From contig JAQCEA010000010.1 in the NCBI GenBank assembly GCA_027620495.1, positions 1 to 64,000 of the forward strand: DNA of 64,000 nt, written 5' to 3'. Made by a program: the position numbers and the translations under genes. Below, in pieces: positions 50,414 through 61,197 of the stretch (its first letter is position 1; each line of letters begins with the position of its first letter). The notes beneath the pieces were generated by a model. That model was not told where the DNA came from. It ran no database searches and saw only the letters and a program-made list of their open reading frames with translations. The stretch comes from Pseudomonadota bacterium (GTDB lineage Bacteria; Pseudomonadota; Alphaproteobacteria; Puniceispirillales; Puniceispirillaceae).

Positions 50414-51019
50414 CTAGGTGATACACCCGTCTGGTAGGTCATTACAACCCACCGCACCGTAAAACCCGTCTAATCGTATAATCTCTTGATGTAAAATATC
50501 GCTTAATTTGTCAGCCCCGGGCGAGGTAGATGCCCGCACGCCAACAAACGCAATGCTGTCACGGCCAAAAATTCTTCCCAATTCGGTAGCGCTGAAATTA
50601 CGTGCCACCCAATCCACCGCAAGTTTTGATCGCAGTTTTTCTGTTTCGCGCGGCGATGCATCATCGGCGGCCAACAGTCCAACACAATGGCCTTCGGCCA
50701 ACAATTTACCAGATCCACCTAGCAAAATGCCTGAACGACGCGCCAGCCCGGCAATCGACAGCACCCGCGCCCGTAACTGCGCGGCAATCATCATGATCGT
50801 TTGATCATCGCTCAGCAAGCCACCGCCAAGCGCACGCTTGAAATGTCCGCGCTTGTCCGCCTTACGTATAGCATCTTCAGACGCTGTCACCCATGCCCCA
50901 CGGCCAGGCAATTTGCCTGCCAGATCAGCGATGGCATAGCCATCAGGCGCCGCAACAAAACGGATTAACCGATGTGGCGGTAAGGTCTGCCCAGTGGTGA
51001 TACAGGTGCGCTCTGCCAT
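50414..51019 (-). CDS. YlxR/DUF448 nucleic-acid-binding protein with L7Ae-like domain
   Basis: The 201-residue protein combines an N-terminal YlxR domain (MAERTCITTGQTLPPHRLIRFVAAPDG, GRGAWV) with a C-terminal L7Ae-like domain (IAGLARRSGILLGGSGKLL). YlxR proteins bind RNA, and a regulatory role near RNase P or ribosome function has been suggested. It sits between nusA and infB, its conserved position. Confidence 0.92.
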   Translation of the reverse strand: MAERTCITTGQTLPPHRLIRFVAAPDGYAIADLAGKLPGRGAWVTASEDAIRKADKRGHFKRALGGGLLSDDQTIMMIAAQLRARVLSIAGLARRSGILLGGSGKLLAEGHCVGLLAADDASPRETEKLRSKLAVDWVARNFSATELGRIFGRDSIAFVGVRASTSPGADKLSDILHQEIIRLDGFYGAVGCNDLPDGCIT

Positions 51020-51039
51020 GCGGCGATCCTAGACATGAC

Positions 51040-52623
51040 TTAGCTATCAGTATCTGCAGCCGGGGCTGCATCACTGTCTAAGTCACCGCTATCTGCATCA
51101 GCACCTTGATCGGCATCTTCATCGGCAAACCAATGCGCACGTGCCGCCATGATGATATCACCAGCTTCAGTGTCATCGGTCAGGCCATGTTGACCGAGAT
51201 ATTCAAGCAATTCTTCATTATCGAGGTCAGCTAGGTCATCAAGCGTACGCACATTATTTTCAGCAAGCGTCAACATCATGCCAAGGCTGATATATTCAAA
51301 AGCCCGCAGATCATCAGCCACCTTCAATTCATCCAAAGCGGCATTGATCCGATCAGCCTCACGTGTCACATATTCGGCCGCACGATTTTGCAATTCGGCC
51401 GCGATATCTTCGTCAAACCCCTGAATATTGGCCAGCTCATCAATTGAGCTTTCCGCCACATCTTCGGGGAAAACAAAGCCTTCTGCCACCAGCAGATGGG
51501 CAATCACATCATCAATATTCAACGCATCAATAAAGCGCGCAGAACGGGTTTTAAATTCTTCCTGACGGCGCTCTGATTCTTCTGCCTCGGTCAGGATATC
51601 AATATACCAGCCCGATAATTGTGATGCCAAACGGACATTCTGACCGCGGCGACCAATCGCTAGGCTAAGCTGGTCATCAGGCACCACAACTTCCATCCGG
51701 CCAGCCACTTCATCCATTACCACTTTGGCCACTTCGGCCGGTGCCAGCGCATTCACCACAAACGCGGCTGGATCCTCGGTAAAGGGAATGATTTCTACCT
51801 TTTCACCCTGCAATTCACCAACAACAGCCTGAACGCGGCTTCCCCGCATGCCAACACAAGCACCAACCGGGTCAATGCCGGGGTCTTTTGACAAAACGGC
51901 TATTTTGGCACGGCTACCAGCTTCCCGGGCAACACCCTTGATTTCGATAATGCCATCATAAATTTCCGGCACTTCTTGGGTGAACAGCTTTGCCATAAAT
52001 TCATTACAGGCGCGCGACAAAAAGATTTGCGGGCCGCGCGGTTCTTCACGCACATCAATGATATAGGCACGGACCCGGTCGCCTTGAAGCAAATTTTCGC
52101 GCGGGATCATTTCTTCACGGCGAATCACCGCTTCGGCGCGGCCAAGATCAACCGTAATGGAATAGCTTTCCGCCCGCTTGACCGTGCCCACAACAATTTC
52201 ACCAACACGGTCTTTATATTCGGCAAACTGGCGAACCCGTTCGGCATCACGGACTTTTTGTGAAATCACCTGTTTGGCGGTTTGCGCGGCGATACGGCCA
52301 AATTCAATTGGTGGGAGTGGTTGCCGTAAAAATTCACCAACCGCAAGTGGCGGCGAAAGTTTGGCACCCTCTTCAGCGCTCATTTGGGTGGCTTCGTCTT
52401 CGACCTCTTCGACAACTTCCATCCAACGCTCTAGCGCAATCGCACCAGATTTTCTGTCGATCATCACCCGGATATCACGATCCAGCCCATATTTGGCCCG
52501 GCCCGCTTTCTGGATGGCCTCTTCCATGGCCAGCATAACTTCTTCGCGCTCGATTGATTTTTCACGCGCCACAACATCTGCAACCTGAATCAACTCAAGT
52601 CCCGGAATTGATGATGTATCCAT
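51040..52623 (-). CDS. nusA: Transcription termination/antitermination factor NusA
   Basis: The 527-residue factor binds RNA polymerase and RNA to modulate pausing and termination. Order: N-terminal polymerase-binding domain, S1 (GEIVVGTVKRAESYSITVDLGRAEAVIRREEMIP), two KH domains (IDPVGACVGMRGSRVQAVVGELQGEKVEIIPFT and AIGRRGQNVRLASQLSGWYIDI). C-terminal acidic HhH repeats follow (about 345-500) with an Asp-rich tail. Length and order are standard for alphaproteobacteria. Confidence 0.97.
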   Translation of the reverse strand: MDTSSIPGLELIQVADVVAREKSIEREEVMLAMEEAIQKAGRAKYGLDRDIRVMIDRKSGAIALERWMEVVEEVEDEATQMSAEEGAKLSPPLAVGEFLRQPLPPIEFGRIAAQTAKQVISQKVRDAERVRQFAEYKDRVGEIVVGTVKRAESYSITVDLGRAEAVIRREEMIPRENLLQGDRVRAYIIDVREEPRGPQIFLSRACNEFMAKLFTQEVPEIYDGIIEIKGVAREAGSRAKIAVLSKDPGIDPVGACVGMRGSRVQAVVGELQGEKVEIIPFTEDPAAFVVNALAPAEVAKVVMDEVAGRMEVVVPDDQLSLAIGRRGQNVRLASQLSGWYIDILTEAEESERRQEEFKTRSARFIDALNIDDVIAHLLVAEGFVFPEDVAESSIDELANIQGFDEDIAAELQNRAAEYVTREADRINAALDELKVADDLRAFEYISLGMMLTLAENNVRTLDDLADLDNEELLEYLGQHGLTDDTEAGDIIMAARAHWFADEDADQGADADSGDLDSDAAPAADTDS

Positions 52624-52662
52624 TGTTATCTCACTTCTTCTCGATGTTTTCCAACGATCCGC

Positions 52663-53148
52663 CTAGGCGTTACCGTATCGTTCCAAAATCTCTGACGGAT
52701 CAATGCGCCCCGCCTCAATATCGTCAAAGGCAAATTCAAACTTGCCAAATGATGTATCCAAAATCACCAGCCCAGCGTCACTTACACCGCCAAGCCTGCC
52801 GTTAAACCGGCGCCGTCCATCCTGCATCAGGCGCAGGGTAATCTTTGCCAGTTCACCTTGAAACCGTTCATAATCAGCCAAACGCGTCAATGGCCGGTCG
52901 ATACCGGGTGAACTGACCTCTAGCACATAGGCGCTGGAAATCGGATCTTCAACATCAAGCAGGGCTGAAACATGACGGCTGATCATCTGACAATCTTCAA
53001 CCGTCATGTCGCGGTCCTCTTTTGGCTCGGCCATAATCTGTAATTGATTACGGCCAGCCTGCCGGCCGGAATACAGCACCCGCACCAACGAAAATCCCAA
53101 TTCTTCGATGGCCGCTTCAATGATCTGACTAATCTTGGTCTCGACCAA
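52663..53148 (-). CDS. rimP: Ribosome maturation factor RimP
   Basis: The 161-residue protein helps 30S assembly. IIEAAIEELGFSLVRVLYSG, VEDCQMISRHVSALLDVEDPISSAYVLEVSSPGIDRPLTRLADYERFQG is the diagnostic RimP block. It heads the rimP-nusA-ylxR-infB-rbfA-truB-rpsO-pnp run. The trmB terminator is immediately upstream, so the operon promoter lies in the 53149-53246 interval, where I cannot fix it. Confidence 0.96.
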   Translation of the reverse strand: MVETKISQIIEAAIEELGFSLVRVLYSGRQAGRNQLQIMAEPKEDRDMTVEDCQMISRHVSALLDVEDPISSAYVLEVSSPGIDRPLTRLADYERFQGELAKITLRLMQDGRRRFNGRLGGVSDAGLVILDTSFGKFEFAFDDIEAGRIDPSEILERYGNA

Positions 53149-53246
53149 TAGATACCCTTTTCATCTTCGCGCCAACCGGTATGGACAGAATAGCCAAACC
53201 GAAAAGCGCGCACCTTTTGCGCTAATCTCATCACGACAAATCGCAA

Positions 53247-53270
53247 TAAAAAAGTGGGCCAAAGGCCCAC
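53247..53270 (-). terminator. Intrinsic terminator after trmB
   Basis: GTGGGCCAAAGGCCCAC (53254-53270) is a perfect hairpin. On the minus strand it is followed by T-rich sequence (53247-53253 are A-rich on plus). It separates the tsaB-to-trmB run from rimP. Other bases of the 53149-53353 gap show no gene. Confidence 0.85.
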
Positions 53271-53353
53271 CATCAAAATACGACAGTCATGTTTCGATCT
53301 GTATAGCCGCTCTTGGCCAAGAATGCAACCCTTCTAACCGGGACCGAACAGCG

Positions 53354-54046
53354 CTAGCCGCGCCGTTCAAAAATAAACCATGAGGGTTGGCGCGATGCTT
53401 GTTCTGCCTTGGTCATATAACGGGTCGCTGGCAGGTGCGGCGGTCGCTGGCGCCAATCAGCCGGGCGGCGGGCTGTCCAATAAAATTGCCGATGTGACAT
53501 GGCCGTTTGCAACAGCCAGCCTTTGGCAGTCGGATCATCGCTTGCCAACACCAATTGGCCGCCGGGCCGGATTAATTGCGCCAAAATATCCATCATTTCT
53601 GGTTGTAAAATGCGCCGCGCCGCATGCCGTTTTTTTGGCCACGGGTCAGGGAACATAATGAAGACTTGGGACAAACCAGCATCAGGCAAAGCTGGCAAAA
53701 CCAGCCGCACATCATCATCCCAAATCCGGATGTTTGATACCGCACCTGTTTGGATATGACGAAGCAAACTTGCCACGCCATTCACAAATGGTTCAGCGCC
53801 AATGAAATTAACCGCCGGGTTGGCTTCGGCAAGACCAGCTAGATGCTCACCGCCGCCAAATCCAATTTCCAGCGCCAAATCAGCTTGCCGGCCGCTAGCC
53901 TTCCCAAATTGTGTGGCTAGCGGCCGGGTAGCATCAAATCGCAATGCTGGCAGCATTTCGCTCAACAAGGCTTGCATGCCGCGGCGCAACGGCCGGCCTT
54001 TACGGCGCCCGTAAAACCGTGGGCTGGTCGGTTCACTTGTCTTCAT
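53354..54046 (-). CDS. trmB: tRNA (guanine-N7)-methyltransferase
   Basis: The 230-residue SAM-dependent enzyme makes m7G46 in tRNA. FYGRRKGRPLRRGM, the SAM site LALEIGFGGGEHLAGLAEANP, FIGAEPFVNGVASLL and VFIMFPDPWPKKRHAARRI are diagnostic. It follows metK by 56 bp. Confidence 0.96.
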   Translation of the reverse strand: MKTSEPTSPRFYGRRKGRPLRRGMQALLSEMLPALRFDATRPLATQFGKASGRQADLALEIGFGGGEHLAGLAEANPAVNFIGAEPFVNGVASLLRHIQTGAVSNIRIWDDDVRLVLPALPDAGLSQVFIMFPDPWPKKRHAARRILQPEMMDILAQLIRPGGQLVLASDDPTAKGWLLQTAMSHRQFYWTARRPADWRQRPPHLPATRYMTKAEQASRQPSWFIFERRG

Positions 54047-54102
54047 TGTGCCTTATTATGCCTTGCCCAAACGGGGTAAGATGAATGTAAGCGTTTCGTG
54101 GC

Positions 54103-55281
54103 CTAGGCCAGCGCTGAATGCAACGCATCAACCAAATCGGTCGCTTCCCAACTAAAACTGCCCGGGCCTGCTTCACCGGCGGTACGGCCAAAATGACCAT
54201 AAGCCGAAGATGGTACATAAATCGGGGCGTTCAATGTCAAATGCTGGCGAATCCCGCGCGGCGTCAAATTCATCGATTGCGCCAACGCATCTTGCAGTCT
54301 GGCATCATCAATTGTGCCGGTGCCATGCGTATTCGCATACAACGACACAGGTTCAGCAACGCCGATGGCATAGGCCAGTTGAATGGTACATTTTTCAGCC
54401 AACCCAGCGGCCACGACATTTTTCGCTAGATAGCGACAGGCATACGCGGCTGACCGGTCGACCTTTGTCGGATCTTTTCCAGAAAACGCACCGCCCCCAT
54501 GCGGTGCAGCACCGCCATAGGTGTCAACAATGATTTTACGTCCGGTCAGACCGGCATCCCCGTCCGGGCCGCCAATGACAAATTGACCGGTTGGATTGAC
54601 CAGCAAATCATCTGCGCCCACCATCCAGCCATCTGGCATCACATCGGCAATAACCGGCGTTACAAGGGCGCGGATATCACGTTGTGAGGCGGCCGCATCA
54701 TGCTGTGTCGATAACACAATTTTATGCGCCCCTGTTGGCCGTCCCTGATCATCATAAATCAAGCTGATCTGACTTTTTGAATCCGGTCCAAGGATTGAAT
54801 CAGCATCACTTTTGCGTATTTCGGCAAGCCGTTTTAAAATTTGATGCGAATAATGAATCGCCGCTGGCATCAAGACATCTGTTTCGCGGCAGGCATAGCC
54901 AAACATCAAGCCTTGATCTCCGGCGCCTTCATCTTTGTTATCGCCCGAATCAACCCCCATCGCGATATCAGCAGATTGTTCATGCAAATAATTTTGAAAT
55001 TCAAAATGCGCATGGTGAAATTTATCCTGCTCATAGCCGATATCTTTTACCGCGGCGCGCACCGCTGGCTCAATTGCTGCCATTATGCTGGCCAGATTTT
55101 CTTTACTGGCGCGCACTTCGCCGCCCAAAATCACCCGGTTGGTGGTGGCAAATGTTTCACAAGCAACGCGGGCTTCTGGCTCAGCCGCCAAAAACAGATC
55201 AAGCACCGTATCGGAAACACGGTCGCATAATTTATCTGGATGCCCTTCCGAAACAGATTCGGATGTAAAGATATAGCTCAT
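54103..55281 (-). CDS. metK: S-adenosylmethionine synthase
   Basis: The 392-residue enzyme makes SAM from methionine and [36 protein letters not shown] (about 117-129) and [19 protein letters not shown] are the standard motifs. A long poorly structured interval with a minor hairpin precedes it; I see no convincing SAM riboswitch. trmB follows, and lnt precedes it by 65 bp. Confidence 0.97.
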   Translation of the reverse strand: MSYIFTSESVSEGHPDKLCDRVSDTVLDLFLAAEPEARVACETFATTNRVILGGEVRASKENLASIMAAIEPAVRAAVKDIGYEQDKFHHAHFEFQNYLHEQSADIAMGVDSGDNKDEGAGDQGLMFGYACRETDVLMPAAIHYSHQILKRLAEIRKSDADSILGPDSKSQISLIYDDQGRPTGAHKIVLSTQHDAAASQRDIRALVTPVIADVMPDGWMVGADDLLVNPTGQFVIGGPDGDAGLTGRKIIVDTYGGAAPHGGGAFSGKDPTKVDRSAAYACRYLAKNVVAAGLAEKCTIQLAYAIGVAEPVSLYANTHGTGTIDDARLQDALAQSMNLTPRGIRQHLTLNAPIYVPSSAYGHFGRTAGEAGPGSFSWEATDLVDALHSALA

Positions 55282-55346
55282 TATTTTGCCTCAAACCCTT
55301 GTTCGCTACTTGTTCATCTAAGCGTGCCTATGCACCTGATTAGTCG

Positions 55347-56873
55347 TTATATTTTTTGTGCCTTTTGTGTTTCGCGCCGGTACAAACCCAACGCCACCCC
55401 AAATACACCCAGACACAGGGCAAAAAATCCGGCATTGCCAAATCGGGCAAATACAGGAGCAGTCAATACAGAAGGAATCGCAATGTCAAGATAGGCACGT
55501 TCACCAAGCGGAATGCTGCCAAGTTGACGACCAAACCCATCAAAAGCAGCGCTGATACCGGTATTGGCAACACGCAACAACGGTATGCCTTCTTCTACCG
55601 CGCGCATCTGTGATTGATAAAGATGTTGCCAAGGGCCAATCGTGGCACCGAACCATGCGTCATTTGTCACATTCACCAGCAAATCAGGACGCGTATGCGG
55701 GGCAACCACATGACCAGCGAAAATCACTTCATAGCAAATCAAGGTTTGTACCTGCCCAATGCGAGGCATCGATATTAAATGATTTTGTGTACCGGCAACA
55801 AAATCGGCTGGCCCGGCAATAATATCCAGAAATGGCACCCATGACCGAAATGGCACATATTCTCCAAATGGTACCAAATGACGCTTGTCATACACCCCGC
55901 GCAGGCCGGCCTGATGATCAAACAAAAAAACCGAATTAAGCGGCCTGTTATCGCCGTTAAACCGCGGTATGCCAGTAAGCAGGAATCCGCCCGGATGCGT
56001 TGCCGCCTGCACTGTATCGGCAAGCAACAGCCGGTTTTGGCTTGGCAAACCAGCAAAAGCTGTTTCTGGCCAAATCACAACATCGGGCTTGTTTGCACCC
56101 GCCTGAGACAAATTTACCAAATCAGCAAGATGCGCCGGGCGTTTCTGGCGGTTCCATTTATCTTGTTGTGGCACCGCCGGTTGCACAAGCCGCGCTATGG
56201 GTAATTTGGCTGTTGGTTCTGCTGGCTGGCGATCTAAGCGCGCCATGCCCCATCCCGTGCCAAGAACCGGCAACATCAGCAAAATCAGCGCCAAACGTCG
56301 TGCTGATAATCGCCATAACACAGGCGCGATTGCACAGCCAAAAGCCAATAAGGTAAGCCCATAAATACCCATAAAACTGGCCATCTGCAGACTGCTAAGA
56401 TGAACAGCAAACATGCTTCCCATAAGGCTCCAGGGAAACCCTGAGGCAACAAAACTACGGGTCCATTCAATCAGAGAAAATGCCGCAAGCAAACACAGCA
56501 GACGCACCAAGGCAGACGAATGCGGTATCCAGCTTGCCGCCGCCGCAACCGCCCAAAAAACCGCTAATATAAGCGCCAGCGCCAGTGCCAGAAATGGCGT
56601 TAGAAACCATAATGAAGGCGCGCTGACAATCAGCGCATGTGATACCCAAAATGTTGACGCCAAAAACCAGCCAAGACCAGCCGCACCAAAAATGCTAGCC
56701 GCCTCAACGCGGCTGTTGGCATGAATCACCCGCCAAACAGGCAGGCCCAAAAACCACAAAGCTGGCACGATGAAAATTGGCGGCAAGGCTAGACTGGCCG
56801 CCGCTCCACAGATGACATCGATCAAAACCCCAGCAAATCGATATTTAGTCCTGATCTTGTTTAGCAACTGCAC
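55347..56873 (-). CDS. lnt: Apolipoprotein N-acyltransferase
   Basis: The 508-residue inner-membrane enzyme adds the third acyl chain to lipoproteins. N-terminal hydrophobic helices (about 15-210) precede a nitrilase-like periplasmic domain with catalytic E270 (VIWPETAF), K330 (YDKRHLVPFGEY) and C380 (TLICYEVIF). A final C-terminal helix closes it. GTG 56873 is the first usable start and gives a 29-bp overlap with corC. The window's lipoproteins are its likely substrates. Confidence 0.95.
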   Translation of the reverse strand: MQLLNKIRTKYRFAGVLIDVICGAAASLALPPIFIVPALWFLGLPVWRVIHANSRVEAASIFGAAGLGWFLASTFWVSHALIVSAPSLWFLTPFLALALALILAVFWAVAAAASWIPHSSALVRLLCLLAAFSLIEWTRSFVASGFPWSLMGSMFAVHLSSLQMASFMGIYGLTLLAFGCAIAPVLWRLSARRLALILLMLPVLGTGWGMARLDRQPAEPTAKLPIARLVQPAVPQQDKWNRQKRPAHLADLVNLSQAGANKPDVVIWPETAFAGLPSQNRLLLADTVQAATHPGGFLLTGIPRFNGDNRPLNSVFLFDHQAGLRGVYDKRHLVPFGEYVPFRSWVPFLDIIAGPADFVAGTQNHLISMPRIGQVQTLICYEVIFAGHVVAPHTRPDLLVNVTNDAWFGATIGPWQHLYQSQMRAVEEGIPLLRVANTGISAAFDGFGRQLGSIPLGERAYLDIAIPSVLTAPVFARFGNAGFFALCLGVFGVALGLYRRETQKAQKI

Positions 56874-57690
56874 GCGGCAATCCCCGAATTTTCAGCAGCG
56901 TGATTCGGCGCGGGTCAGCGTCAAGGATTTCAAACTGAATGCCTGCCCGGTGGCGTACCACTTCACCACGACTTGGCACCCGACCAGCCAGCGCAAACAC
57001 CAGCCCACCAACCGTATCCACTTCGTCACGTTCATCGTCATCCAGCAGCACGCCAGCCACGGCTTCAAGATCTTCGACTTCGAGTCTCGCATCGGCAATG
57101 GCCGTGCCGTCATCGTTAATTTCAAATCGCGGCATTGTGGTTTTGTCATGTTCGTCTTCGATTTCACCAACAATCTGTTCGACAAGATCTTCGATCGTGA
57201 TCAGGCCGTCAACGCCGCCAAATTCATCAACAACAAGGGCCAAATGCCGCCGCCGCAACCGCATTTCATGCAGCAAATCAAGAAGTCTGATTGCTGGCGA
57301 AATAAATAATGCTGGGCGTAATAATTGATCAATTGACGGGGTATTGCCAGCTGGCAGATGGGCAAATAAATCTTTGATGTGAATAATGCCAACAACATCG
57401 TCAAGCGTGTCACGATATACCGGCACGCGGCTGTGATTTGCGGCGCTCATCTGCTGGATAATATCATCGAAACAATCATTTAAAGACACCGCAAATATAT
57501 CGGCCCGCGGGATCATCACATCCACAGCTGTCAGATCACGAAGGCTAAGGAAATTTTGTAATAACGCCCCTTCGTGACTATCAAAGCTGGCTTTATCGCC
57601 AACTGATTCTTGCAGTAATTCGGTCAGTTCCTCACGCCGCGACGCCGGGCGTGCCAAGGCTGGAAACAATTTACCAAGCAAAGCCGCCAT
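56845..57690 (-). CDS. CorC/HlyC family CBS-domain protein
   Basis: The 281-residue protein has two CBS domains (about 60-180; MIPRADIFAVSLNDCFDDIIQQM and HEMRLRRRHLALVVDEFGGVDGLITIEDLVEQIVGEIEDEHD) and the C-terminal CorC/HlyC domain (GGLVFALAGRVPSRGEVV). The family is tied to Mg2+/Co2+ efflux or membrane integrity; older 'hemolysin' names are not meaningful. It overlaps ybeY by one base, a common alphaproteobacterial arrangement. Confidence 0.93.
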   Translation of the reverse strand: MAALLGKLFPALARPASRREELTELLQESVGDKASFDSHEGALLQNFLSLRDLTAVDVMIPRADIFAVSLNDCFDDIIQQMSAANHSRVPVYRDTLDDVVGIIHIKDLFAHLPAGNTPSIDQLLRPALFISPAIRLLDLLHEMRLRRRHLALVVDEFGGVDGLITIEDLVEQIVGEIEDEHDKTTMPRFEINDDGTAIADARLEVEDLEAVAGVLLDDDERDEVDTVGGLVFALAGRVPSRGEVVRHRAGIQFEILDADPRRITLLKIRGLPRAVAKQDQD

Positions 57691-58283
57691 TAGTTATCAA
57701 CCTCCAATTGCGTATCTTGATAAGGATTGGCGATGCCAATATTTGCCAAAAACTTTATTTCAAGCGACTCCATGGTTTCTGCCATATCATCGTCAATATG
57801 GTCATAGCCAAATAGATGCAGCATCCCATGCACAAATAAATGCATAAGATGATCCGCCACGGGTATCTGCATGGCATCTGCCTCACGCGTCACCGTTTCA
57901 GCGGCAATAACAATATCGCCAAGAAGGGCCGGTGCGCCCGGGTCAAGGTGATGGCTGGGCATGTCATATGCCGGAAAGGACAGCACATTTGTTGCCTTAT
58001 CAATCTGGCGATGCTGCCGATTTATCTGCCGCATCTCTCGATCATCACAAAGGCACAAACTGACACTTGCGGGGGGGGTGTCATGCGCGGCCAAAATGTC
58101 ATCAAAAATTTTGGGGGCGGTGTTTTGAAAGCTGTTTACCAGCGCGTCTGGCCAGATGTTTCTATCAATGCTGGCTTCGATCATCGCGCCAGCGGGGCTT
58201 TGCCAGTCACTATATGAAATATCATCATCGCCCGGACTGTCAGGTTCCGGTGCAGTATCGCTTGCATGTGTGTCATGAACCAT
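57690..58283 (-). CDS. ybeY: Endoribonuclease YbeY
   Basis: The product (about 197 residues) is the zinc-dependent ribonuclease needed for 16S rRNA 3'-end maturation and ribosome quality control. The zinc motif reads HLFVHGMLHLFGYDH, with three His. ATNVLSFPAYD and GDIVIAAETVTREA are also diagnostic. An acidic, Asp-rich N-terminal extension of about 30 residues is unusual. ATG 58283 is my choice; its ribosome binding site (AGAGGA) is rather far upstream. Confidence 0.94.
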   Translation of the reverse strand: MVHDTHASDTAPEPDSPGDDDISYSDWQSPAGAMIEASIDRNIWPDALVNSFQNTAPKIFDDILAAHDTPPASVSLCLCDDREMRQINRQHRQIDKATNVLSFPAYDMPSHHLDPGAPALLGDIVIAAETVTREADAMQIPVADHLMHLFVHGMLHLFGYDHIDDDMAETMESLEIKFLANIGIANPYQDTQLEVDN

Positions 58284-58332
58284 GACTATGAAGACCAATC
58301 CTCTGGGTAGTATTTACGGCACTTACAATTTA

Positions 58333-59313
58333 CTATTTGTTCTTATTTTGCGGTTTTTGTCCAGCCTCATAAGCTTGCAAAATGCGCGCCACAACAGGAT
58401 GGCGTACAACATCTTCGCCTGATAGGTGAATAATGCCGACGCCGCGGATATTATCAAGAATGCGCACAGCCTCGGCAAGGCCAGATGGGTGCCCATCGGG
58501 CAAATCAATCTGGCTGAGGTCACCAGTGATAACCATATGCGAGTCTTGACCAAGTCTGGTAAGCACCATTTTCATTTGTACCGGCGTGGTGTTTTGGGCT
58601 TCGTCAATAATGACATGGGCATTGCTAAGGGTACGACCACGCATAAAGGCAAGCGGCGCGATCTCGATTTCACCACTTACCAACATCCGGTCAACTTTAT
58701 CAGCTGGCATCATATCATACAGCGCGTCATATAAAGGCCGCAGATACGGGTCCACCTTTTCTTTCATATCGCCCGGCAAAAATCCCAGACGCTCGCCAGC
58801 TTCAACAGCCGGGCGCGACAGGATAATGCGTTCAACTTCGCGTTTTTTCAGCGCTTCTACAGCGCGCGCCACCGCCATATAGGTTTTACCTGTCCCCGCA
58901 GGCCCTAGGCCAAATACCACTTCATTTGATCGCAACAACCCAAGGTAATCTTGCTGGCCTTTGGTTTTGGCAACAATTTTCTTCTTCCATGTGTCGATTG
59001 TGGCCGCCGCAGCCGTTGGTGCGTTTTCATGACCATTCGTTGCCCAGCGCAAGGCATCATCGACCATGCTTTTATCAAAATCTGTCGCCGCGCCAGCATG
59101 AATTTTTTTGTATAAATCTTCAATCACGCGGCGTGCTGTTTTTGTCGATTTGGCCGGGCCGGTGATTTTAATGCTGTTTCCAAATGAATCGAGCGATACA
59201 TCTAGTGATTTTTCGATATGGGCAAGATAGTGGTTATGTTCACCAGAAAGCAGAGCAAGGATATCATTATTTTCAAAATCCATGCGAATTGACGTCACTT
59301 TGTCCGCGTTCAC
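58333..59313 (-). CDS. PhoH-like ATPase
   Basis: The 326-residue cytoplasmic NTPase is the YbeZ/PhoH type that travels with ybeY. Walker [18 protein letters not shown] (about 131-150), [35 protein letters not shown] and [10 protein letters not shown] are visible. It likely cooperates with YbeY in RNA processing. It overlaps miaB by 4 bp. Confidence 0.95.
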   Translation of the reverse strand: MNADKVTSIRMDFENNDILALLSGEHNHYLAHIEKSLDVSLDSFGNSIKITGPAKSTKTARRVIEDLYKKIHAGAATDFDKSMVDDALRWATNGHENAPTAAAATIDTWKKKIVAKTKGQQDYLGLLRSNEVVFGLGPAGTGKTYMAVARAVEALKKREVERIILSRPAVEAGERLGFLPGDMKEKVDPYLRPLYDALYDMMPADKVDRMLVSGEIEIAPLAFMRGRTLSNAHVIIDEAQNTTPVQMKMVLTRLGQDSHMVITGDLSQIDLPDGHPSGLAEAVRILDNIRGVGIIHLSGEDVVRHPVVARILQAYEAGQKPQNKNK

Positions 59314-60665
59314 GCTGCCCCCTTGATCGCCACGATTTCCCCAGTCATGCTATTTTGCCGTGCGGCGGATAATTTGCACGGAACGATTTGCCCAATTTGC
59401 GATTCATCCCCAACAAAATTCACCGCCTGCATATAGGGGCTGCGGCCCGCCATTTGCCCGGCCCGTCCACCGGCGCGCTCAACAAGAATATCAACCACCT
59501 GTCCCTCAGTTGCCTTGTTAAAGGCAAATTGCTGGGCATTCAAAAGCTGCTGTAAACTCTCTAACCGTTCGGCCTTTACCTCTTCGGCAACCTGATCATC
59601 ACTACTTGCTGCCGGTGTGCCGGGACGAGGGCTGTATTTAAAGGAATAGGCAGAAGCATAGCCAACCTGATTCACAAGCTGCAACGTTTCGGCAAAATCA
59701 CGGTCAGTCTCGCCGGGGAAGCCCACAATGAAATCCCCTGACATAGCAATATCAGGCCTGACAGCGCGTAATTTATCAATCACCGCAAGATAGACATCAC
59801 TGGTATGACGCCGGTTCATCGCGGCAAGAACATGATTTGATCCAGATTGGATCGGCAAATGCAAATAGGGCATTAATTGCGGCACATCACCATGGGCGCT
59901 GATCAGTTCGTCATCCATATCAAGCGGATGCGATGTGGTGTAACGAAGACGATCAAGGCCTTCAATATCTGCAAGTTCACGGATCAGACGGCCAAGTGTC
60001 CAGCTTTTGCCATCTTTTGCCTCGCCATGATAGGCATTTACATTTTGCCCAAGCAACGTCAATTCGCGCGTGCCGCCAGCCACAAGCCGTCGTGCCTCTT
60101 CAACAACTGTTGCCACTGGCCGCGAAAATTCAGCGCCGCGCGTATACGGTACAACACAGAATGCACAAAATTTATCGCACCCTTCTTGCACACTTAAAAA
60201 TGCCGCCGGTCCACGTGGCGCATGTTCGCCCGGCAAAAAGTCGAATTTCACCTCTTCAGGAAAATCCGTATCAATCACCCGGTTACGGGCCATTGGATCG
60301 ATCTGGCTGACCAATTCTGGCAAGCGATGATAGGTTTGCGGGCCAACAACAATATCAACCCACGGGGCCCGGCGGGTGATTTCTGCACCTTCTGCCTGTG
60401 CCACACATCCGGCAACAGCGATGGTCATCTGCCGGCCTTGCTGGTCGCGCGCACGCTCTTTGAGCTGGCGCAGCCTGCCAAGTTCGGAAAATACTTTTTC
60501 TGAGGCTTTTTCGCGGATATGGCAGGTGTTCAAAATCACCATATCGGCCCCTTCGGGCAGATCTGTTGGGGCATATCCAAGCGGTGCCAGAACATCCGAC
60601 ATACGGTCAGAATCATACACATTCATCTGACAGCCATAGGTTTTGATAAAAAGTTTTTTGGTCAC
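59310..60665 (-). CDS. miaB: tRNA-2-methylthio-N6-dimethylallyladenosine synthase
   Basis: The 451-residue radical-SAM methylthiotransferase modifies A37 of tRNAs reading U-starting codons. N-terminal Cys at [20 protein letters not shown] and [10 protein letters not shown] bind the auxiliary cluster. [15 protein letters not shown] binds the radical-SAM cluster. A TRAM domain closes the protein. It precedes phoH-ybeY in the conserved miaB-ybeZ-ybeY order. Confidence 0.97.
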   Translation of the reverse strand: MTKKLFIKTYGCQMNVYDSDRMSDVLAPLGYAPTDLPEGADMVILNTCHIREKASEKVFSELGRLRQLKERARDQQGRQMTIAVAGCVAQAEGAEITRRAPWVDIVVGPQTYHRLPELVSQIDPMARNRVIDTDFPEEVKFDFLPGEHAPRGPAAFLSVQEGCDKFCAFCVVPYTRGAEFSRPVATVVEEARRLVAGGTRELTLLGQNVNAYHGEAKDGKSWTLGRLIRELADIEGLDRLRYTTSHPLDMDDELISAHGDVPQLMPYLHLPIQSGSNHVLAAMNRRHTSDVYLAVIDKLRAVRPDIAMSGDFIVGFPGETDRDFAETLQLVNQVGYASAYSFKYSPRPGTPAASSDDQVAEEVKAERLESLQQLLNAQQFAFNKATEGQVVDILVERAGGRAGQMAGRSPYMQAVNFVGDESQIGQIVPCKLSAARQNSMTGEIVAIKGAA

Positions 60666-60732
60666 GTGCGATGCATCACATGTTTGCGCTGGTACTTACC
60701 TGACTGGTTGTAGCCGCTGGCTACAGCTTTGG

Positions 60733-61197
60733 TCAAGGAAAAGCCGAGTCACGCTGGCGCACCATAATCACCGCATCACATCGATTTTCGCCGCGATGAT
60801 AGTAATTTTTACGAATGCCAGACTGATGAAATCCGCACGAATCATAAAGCCGTCTGGCCGCTATGTTATCAGCCGCCACCTCTAGGGTGATTTCGGCCAC
60901 ATTTCGTTGTTCGGTTACATCGATCAGATGCTGTAAAATAATCCGGCCAAATCCGCGACCTTGCTTGGTTTTTTCTGTGCCAATGGCAATAATATCTGCC
61001 TGCATAGCGGTGATATAGGCCAAACAATAGGCATGAATGGTTGTGGGCATTTCAGGGGCTGGCAATACCGCACCATAAAAGGCGAGCTTGCCAAGCAACG
61101 CACGAAGACCCGCCGCATCAAAACGCCCATCAAAAAGCTGTGTTTCCAGATCAGCAACAGCCTGACAATCATCAAGGGTGAGCTGGCGCGCTGTCAT
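60733..61197 (-). CDS. rimI: GNAT N-acetyltransferase, RimI-like
   Basis: The 154-residue GNAT protein resembles RimI, which acetylates ribosomal protein S18 and other N-termini. The acetyl-CoA-binding stretch is GTEKTKQGRGFGRIILQHLI (Q/RxxGxG/A), followed by EITLEVAADNIAARRLYDSCGFHQSGIRKNYY. The start overlaps tsaB by 4 bp, so the pair is translationally coupled. Confidence 0.9.
   Translation of the reverse strand: MTARQLTLDDCQAVADLETQLFDGRFDAAGLRALLGKLAFYGAVLPAPEMPTTIHAYCLAYITAMQADIIAIGTEKTKQGRGFGRIILQHLIDVTEQRNVAEITLEVAADNIAARRLYDSCGFHQSGIRKNYYHRGENRCDAVIMVRQRDSAFP

Noticed and set aside
55282-55346. SAM riboswitch before metK
   Set aside because: A 3' fragment (AGTAGCGAACAAGGG) recalls SAM-II, but no long P1 stem can be formed. 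The region before metZ shows none either. A covariance-model search would settle it.
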